Under the pieces are notes generated by a model. The model searched no databases. It was not told where the DNA came from and saw only the letters and a program-made list of their open reading frames with translations. This document shows, piece after piece, positions 59,565 through 64,000 of a DNA stretch of 64,000 nucleotides. The stretch is taken from NCBI RefSeq assembly GCF_002836735.1, contig NZ_PJAS01000075.1:1-64000 (forward strand), written 5' to 3'. Source of the stretch: Psychrobacter sp. 4Bb. GTDB lineage: Bacteria; Pseudomonadota; Gammaproteobacteria; Pseudomonadales; Moraxellaceae. Within the stretch, counting starts at the first letter, position 1. Each line of letters starts with the position of its first letter. The position numbers and the translations under genes were made by a program.

Positions 59565-60625
59565 TAACGGTACACCACTGCATCCGCCTGGTCATCAGTG
59601 CTGCGTTTGACCATTTCACCTATTTGCCAAGCTGTCTCGCCTGTATCAGTCAAGGTCTGGATAGCAGCATCTGCTTTGTCTTTTGGCACAACGATGACAA
59701 AACCAACGCCGCAGTTAAAGGTACGGTACATCTCGCTCTGCGCGATATTACCTTGGGTCTGTAGCCAAGTGAATAGCTCTGAGAACTGCCAGCTATTAGT
59801 ATCGATGCTAGCTGCTAGGTTATCAGGTAGTACACGTGGTAAGTTATCCGTTAGACCACCACCTGTGATGTGTGACATCGCATGTAAAGCTGAGCTACCA
59901 AGCGTATCTTGTAATGCTTTGATTGCTTTCACATAGATACGGGTAGGAGCCATTAGAGCGTCTTGAATAGGCTGGCCGTCTAGTTGCTCATCGCTACTCG
60001 TAACATCCACACCGCTAACTTCGATGACTTTACGAACCAATGAGTAGCCGTTTGAGTGCGCGCCACTTGAGGCAAGGGCAATCAGTACATCGCCTTCTGC
60101 GACATTTTCACCAGTGACAACTTCTGCTTCTTCAACCACGCCTACACAAAATCCAGCTAGATCGTAATCGTCGTCTTGATACATGCCTGGCATTTCAGCA
60201 GTTTCACCGCCGATAAGCGCACAGTTAGCAAGTTTACAACCATCACCAATACCAGTCACCACAGTCGCCGCTACATCGACATCGAGCTTACCAGTTGCAT
60301 AATAATCTAAGAAAAATAATGGCTCTGCGCCGCAAACCAATAGATCATTGACGCACATCGCGACCAAATCAATACCAATCGTGTCATGACGGTTCAGCTG
60401 TAGGGCCAGTTTTAGTTTGGTGCCGACGCCATCAGTGCCAGAAACCAATAATGGTGAGGTATAACCTGTTGGGATACGGCACAACGCACCAAAACCGCCA
60501 AGTCCACCCACGACTTCAGGACGAGTAGTGGCTTTTGCAACGGACTTGATTCGCTGAACCAAAGCATCGCCTGCATCGATATCAACACCGGCATCTTTGT
60601 AGCTTAAAGAAGGCTTGTCACTCAT
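59564..60625 (-). CDS. purM: Phosphoribosylformylglycinamidine cyclo-ligase
   Basis: ATP-dependent closure of FGAM to AIR, the fifth step of purine synthesis. The 353 residues contain [78 protein letters not shown] and [17 protein letters not shown]. The ATG at 60625 is favoured by GAG seven bases upstream over the ATG two codons earlier. First gene of the purM-purN unit, divergent from the permease gene. Confidence 0.96.
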   Translation of the reverse strand: MSDKPSLSYKDAGVDIDAGDALVQRIKSVAKATTRPEVVGGLGGFGALCRIPTGYTSPLLVSGTDGVGTKLKLALQLNRHDTIGIDLVAMCVNDLLVCGAEPLFFLDYYATGKLDVDVAATVVTGIGDGCKLANCALIGGETAEMPGMYQDDDYDLAGFCVGVVEEAEVVTGENVAEGDVLIALASSGAHSNGYSLVRKVIEVSGVDVTSSDEQLDGQPIQDALMAPTRIYVKAIKALQDTLGSSALHAMSHITGGGLTDNLPRVLPDNLAASIDTNSWQFSELFTWLQTQGNIAQSEMYRTFNCGVGFVIVVPKDKADAAIQTLTDTGETAWQIGEMVKRSTDDQADAVVYR

Positions 60626-61146
60626 AGTCATCTCACAGTTGGGGATAGATAATTGGGGTTAGAAGGTAAAGTAATTGAGCACGCAAAAATCAGCGTTATA
60701 AAGTTCAAAAGCAAAGTTTAAAGACAGTGCGCGCATTATACCCAAAAACAGACCGTACTCGCAAAGCAACTTGCCAATATTTGACTAAGATTTGCATTAA
60801 GTGGCAAATAAGCCGTTAAGAAACAAAAAATGACTGATTTTTTGTTGTACTCTGCGATAATAGAACGCTAAATTTATTGTCAATAATGGCCTTAATACAA
60901 GTCCAAATGTGATTGACAGAATAAAAAATACTAAACATAAATTTATCAAAAGTTAGGCTTTTTAGGAACGTTGATACGTCTCAGTTTAGCTAGCTAAAAC
61001 TAATGAGAAAAGAAAGCAATTCGCCTAGTGATACATCGTGATGGCTGTAGTTATATCATTTAGAAATCGCTATCACTGACCGACTCACTGCCACTTTTTT
61101 AAACCTGTCACTTTTTTAACCTCGTCCAACTATAGGATTACTTGCC
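60626..61146. other. Gene-free region, purM/permease divergent promoters
   Basis: 521 AT-rich bases. No PurR-like palindrome or other box is clear, and no gene is visible. Confidence 0.35.
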
Positions 61147-62253
61147 ATGATGAATCAACCAATAGATCCTTTTTTTCGGCGTTTATTTATTGTCGTGGCG
61201 TTAGTTGTGGCTGTGTTTCTTTTGTATTTAATGATGCCCGTCATCGTGCCTTTCGTTTTTGCCTTTATGCTGGCTTACCTATTTAATCCTCTAGTCAAGC
61301 GCCTATCAAAATACATCAAGCGTTGGGTCGCGATTATTATCGTCTACTCGACAATTACTTTGGGGATGGCGTTATTATTATGGTGGTTGGTACCGACATT
61401 GTGGCATCAGTTGCAAGCGGCGTGGGATTATTTGCCAAAGATATTTAATTGGTACAATCAAGTAGTACGAGAGTGGTTCAATAGTAATACTCGTATCAAA
61501 TTGCCCCAATTAGAGTCTAAAGAGTTTTCCGATACTCTCGTCGATTATATGCAAACGAACTATAAGTTCGCTGATGCTAGCACCATGATGAGCCAAATAC
61601 TGACTTCAAGTATGAACTTTATCAATAATGCAGGTCTGATTGTATTGGTGCCTATTTTGACATTCTACTTCCTATTTAATTGGGATCAGCGTTTGCATAA
61701 CTGGAAGATGGCGATACCAGGTGCTTACTGTCAAAAAGTGACTGAAATAGCTAAAGAATGTGATCTGGCATTGATGGCATTTATTAAAGGTCAATTGCTA
61801 GTGATGGTATTGCTAGGCGCTATTTATGCCGTACAGTTGCAGCTTATTGGGCTAGAGCTTGGGCTTATCATTGGTATGGTAGCAGGCATTGCCAGTTTTG
61901 TGCCGTATTTAGGATTTGGTATTGGTTTTATCGCAGCTATTATAGCCTGCCTATTTCAGTTCGGATTGGACTGGACGTATTTGTCATTGGTCGTAGGTGC
62001 GTTCTTGATTGGACAAGCTGCAGAGGGTTATATCCTGCAGCCGTTACTCTTAGGTGATAAGATTGGTCTATCGCCATTGTGGGTCATATTTGCCGTATTG
62101 GCAGGTGCCAGTCTATTAGGTTTTGTCGGTATGCTAATCGCCTTGCCAGTGTCCGCTGTCTTGAATGTCCTGTTCCGCCATTTATACAACTATTATCGAA
62201 CGACTGACTTTTATAAAGGCCGTAAACAACTGGCATTGTTTGAAAAAAGATAA
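61147..62253 (+). CDS. AI-2E/PerM family transporter
   Basis: Polytopic inner-membrane protein of the AI-2 exporter/PerM family; the real substrate is unsettled for most members. The 368 residues have about eight hydrophobic segments, an extracytoplasmic region between the third and fourth (about 95-150), and typical stretches IVPFVFAFMLAYLFNPLVKRL, FVPYLGFGIGFIAAII, EGYILQPLLLGDKIGLSPLWVIFAVLAGASLLGFVG. The placement between divergent purM and hda recurs in related gammaproteobacteria. Confidence 0.9.
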   Translation: MMNQPIDPFFRRLFIVVALVVAVFLLYLMMPVIVPFVFAFMLAYLFNPLVKRLSKYIKRWVAIIIVYSTITLGMALLLWWLVPTLWHQLQAAWDYLPKIFNWYNQVVREWFNSNTRIKLPQLESKEFSDTLVDYMQTNYKFADASTMMSQILTSSMNFINNAGLIVLVPILTFYFLFNWDQRLHNWKMAIPGAYCQKVTEIAKECDLALMAFIKGQLLVMVLLGAIYAVQLQLIGLELGLIIGMVAGIASFVPYLGFGIGFIAAIIACLFQFGLDWTYLSLVVGAFLIGQAAEGYILQPLLLGDKIGLSPLWVIFAVLAGASLLGFVGMLIALPVSAVLNVLFRHLYNYYRTTDFYKGRKQLALFEKR

Positions 62254-62581
62254 TTATCTTATTATTGAATACACTAGATAAAGATTGCTATGTAATATTA
62301 AGATAGGAACGCAATGATTGATAAGGCTTAATGGGTAAAAGACTTGTCAGTCATTTTGTAAATATGTTATATATAGGCGCAGTGTTGATAGTATCAACCG
62401 TTTTGGTACCAGTTTTGCTAACGTTGTTTTCGACAAAGCGACTGACCGATTTTTGCAAAGGCTATAGGGTCATTACTTACAGCTGTATCGGCTAGTATTG
62501 ACAGTAATGAATACAGCTCAAAGTAACCTATCTTTTCTATTATATTTTTCCATTGCACTACGCAACACGAGTTGATGATTC
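62254..62581. other. Intergenic region, permease to hda
   Basis: 328 bp. It contains one possible tiny membrane-protein frame (62331-62495, listed separately) and no terminator. Confidence 0.4.
62331..62495 (+). CDS. Possible 54-residue membrane protein
   Basis: The frame MGKRLVSHFVNMLYIGAVLIVSTVLVPVLLTLF... has a clear hydrophobic segment (about 13-33) flanked by basic residues and an AAGG five bases before the ATG. It has no recognisable relative and may be chance in AT-rich DNA. Confidence 0.3.
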   Translation: MGKRLVSHFVNMLYIGAVLIVSTVLVPVLLTLFSTKRLTDFCKGYRVITYSCIG

Positions 62582-63385
62582 ATGGCAGAAGCACAGCTAA
62601 GTCTCAATCTGGACATTAAGCATGATGCAAGTCTCAGCGACTTTGCCGGTCCCGGTTGGATGTCGATTATTGATGCAGTACGGCAGTTACATGTCGGCCT
62701 GATCGGTCAACTATATCTGTTTGGTAGCCCTGCTACAGGTAAGTCTCATTTGCTGTCTGCTATTTGCGAGTCGTTTATCGAGATGGACAAATCGGCTATC
62801 TGTTTGTCGCTTAATGAGCTGATTCATACAGATGTCCACGTACTATCCTCTTTAGAAAACTTTGATCTGATTGCCATCGATGATTTGGAAGTGCTTGAGC
62901 AAAGCAGTCAGTGGCAAGAAGCTTTATTTCACCTGATCAATCGTAGCCGAGAAGGACAGCGCCAGTTATTGTTTGCCGCTAATAAACCAGCTGATGGTTT
63001 GCCGTTCCAGTTAAGAGATTTAATGACTCGCTTGGCACAAGCACCGACCTTTAAAGTACCTACTGGGCATGATTTGGCAGACAGACAAGCATTGTTACAG
63101 TCTATTTTGCGTCGGCGCGGATGGCAGTTTGACGATCGAATTATTGATCACTTACTAACTGATGGACCGCATCGTATCGGTGCGATGATGGAAGTACTTA
63201 ATTATATTCAACCAATGTTTTCTAACCTTGGTCGCAGTAATATCTCAAAAGCTGTAATAAGCGATGCTCTACGTACCATTGATGAGCAAACGCTTGCAGC
63301 GGAGCTGGCAGATATCGCTCAAGAGACGCAAGTAAATAACGATATGCCTGATCAGGACCAACATACGATGCCACTTGATTTTTAG
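62582..63385 (+). CDS. hda: DnaA-related regulator Hda
   Basis: AAA+ protein that, bound to the sliding clamp, triggers hydrolysis of DnaA-bound ATP and prevents re-initiation. The 267 residues begin with a clamp-binding motif QLSLNL (5-10), then Walker A GSPATGKS (48-55), Walker B LIAIDDLEVL and the arginine-finger region RDLMTRLAQAP. The end is longer and more acidic than in E. coli Hda. No strong SD is seen before the ATG. Confidence 0.93.
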   Translation: MAEAQLSLNLDIKHDASLSDFAGPGWMSIIDAVRQLHVGLIGQLYLFGSPATGKSHLLSAICESFIEMDKSAICLSLNELIHTDVHVLSSLENFDLIAIDDLEVLEQSSQWQEALFHLINRSREGQRQLLFAANKPADGLPFQLRDLMTRLAQAPTFKVPTGHDLADRQALLQSILRRRGWQFDDRIIDHLLTDGPHRIGAMMEVLNYIQPMFSNLGRSNISKAVISDALRTIDEQTLAAELADIAQETQVNNDMPDQDQHTMPLDF

Positions 63386-63473
63386 CAGCAAGACTTCTGG
63401 CAGTAAAAAAACCAATTACCGTAAGAACACGAATCTTTTGTCCAACTCGCTTTTACTATTAATGGAATAACTT

Positions 63474-64000
63474 ATGAAATCGAATACTTTTTTGCTAAAG
63501 AAATTAACGATAGGCACGTTGTTGGTGGGGGCTGCCTCGGTTTCTATGTTGTCACAGGCAGCAGTGACTCTACAGGTTGATGACCATATCAAAGTAACTG
63601 CTATTAATGGGCAGGAAATTCAGCAGAGCGCTTTTCAGCCGCTGCAAAAAACATTTACGTTACAGCCTGGACAACATGCTATTACTGCTAAGTATGACCG
63701 TTTATATAACTTGCGTCGTGATGAGCATGATTATTTGCGTTCAGGTAATGTCAGTGTGACGGCACAATTGGCCGACAATCAAACATATCGTTTGACTATG
63801 CCTGACCAACCAGAAGGTTATGAAGCTGCTAGAGAGTATGCCAAGCAGCCTACGCTCGCTGTGCAACAAAACAATACTGTCATTGCTAGCCAGCAAAGTA
63901 TGGCCGGTAACCAAGGCGGACTATTTTCAGGCCTTGGTAAAGCACTGGGCGGCGTGTTCGGCGGTGCAGGTGATGCAGAGCTACAGAACCAACGTGCTAT
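63474..64000 (+). CDS. DUF2057 (YccT-like) family protein, cut by window end
   Basis: Periplasmic protein of unknown function. The visible 175 residues have a signal peptide ending near SMLSQAA, then VTLQVDDHIKVTAINGQEI and TFTLQPGQHAITAKYDRLY, which is the DUF2057 pattern of a small beta-rich domain that measures out a size or amount term. A Gly-rich segment (GGLFSGLGKALGGVFGGAG) precedes the truncation. TGGAA lies upstream of the ATG. The stop lies beyond 64000. Confidence 0.82.
   Translation, partial: MKSNTFLLKKLTIGTLLVGAASVSMLSQAAVTLQVDDHIKVTAINGQEIQQSAFQPLQKTFTLQPGQHAITAKYDRLYNLRRDEHDYLRSGNVSVTAQLADNQTYRLTMPDQPEGYEAAREYAKQPTLAVQQNNTVIASQQSMAGNQGGLFSGLGKALGGVFGGAGDAELQNQRA

Overview
The window looks like a chromosomal stretch of a Psychrobacter-like gammaproteobacterium (Moraxellaceae). 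Evidence seen: moderate-to-low GC with AT-rich intergenic DNA, a dispersed set of Moraxellaceae-type housekeeping genes, the gammaproteobacterial block pyrG-kdsA-eno-ftsB-ispD, tRNA-(ms2io6A) hydroxylase MiaE, long-form isocitrate lyase together with malate synthase G, and an L-lactate permease/dehydrogenase pair. Genus assignment is inference; no rRNA is present. There is no CRISPR array, prophage or intact insertion sequence.

Layout. 1-3088: a MITE-like element, two Fur-like boxes and a tonB-exbB-exbD iron-uptake energising operon. 3087-14787: envelope lipoprotein, topA, sodC, lon (heat-shock-like promoter), a Na+/H+ antiporter, two small unknown genes and 5-formyl-THF cyclo-ligase. 14946-18000: fumC, a small membrane protein and a MipA/OmpV porin-like protein. 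18148-22391: rhomboid protease, lldD and lldP. 22880-28985: thioredoxin-fold protein, mtgA, ppk, then a run of four tiny, acidic, Cys- and Trp-free proteins of unknown function, and miaE. 29480-34835: glcB and two tandem paralogous porins with duplicated leaders and terminators. 35066-44208: pyrG-kdsA and eno-ftsB-ispD, split by a copper module (Cys-less HMA-like protein, CopZ-like chaperone, CopA ATPase). 44639-45815: a membrane-anchored BLUF blue-light sensor, tRNA-Glu and a very basic small membrane protein. 46097-53511: rnt, pyrC, argG, a DUF937-like membrane protein, a signal-less YkuD enzyme and a CYTH-CHAD protein. 53665-58701: aceA, a divergent LysR regulator and a succinate-semialdehyde-dehydrogenase-like enzyme. 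58872-64000: purM-purN, an AI-2E/PerM family permease, hda and the 5' part of a DUF2057 gene.

Metabolic theme: lactate uptake and oxidation, fumarase, both glyoxylate-shunt enzymes and an aldehyde dehydrogenase fit a lifestyle on C2-C4 organic acids. Stress theme: SodC, Lon, polyphosphate kinase, copper export and the hydrophilin-like small proteins.

Best candidates for something undescribed are the four-gene disordered acidic cluster (26852-28009), the BLUF protein with a C-terminal membrane anchor (44639-45250), the Cys-less HMA-like protein in the copper module (37819-38076), and the recurring acidic low-complexity N-terminal tails on conserved enzymes (Lon, Ppk, MiaE, RNase T, 5-FCL). 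Coordinates of starts were moved from the longest reading frame where a Shine-Dalgarno (SD) sequence or family length argued for it.
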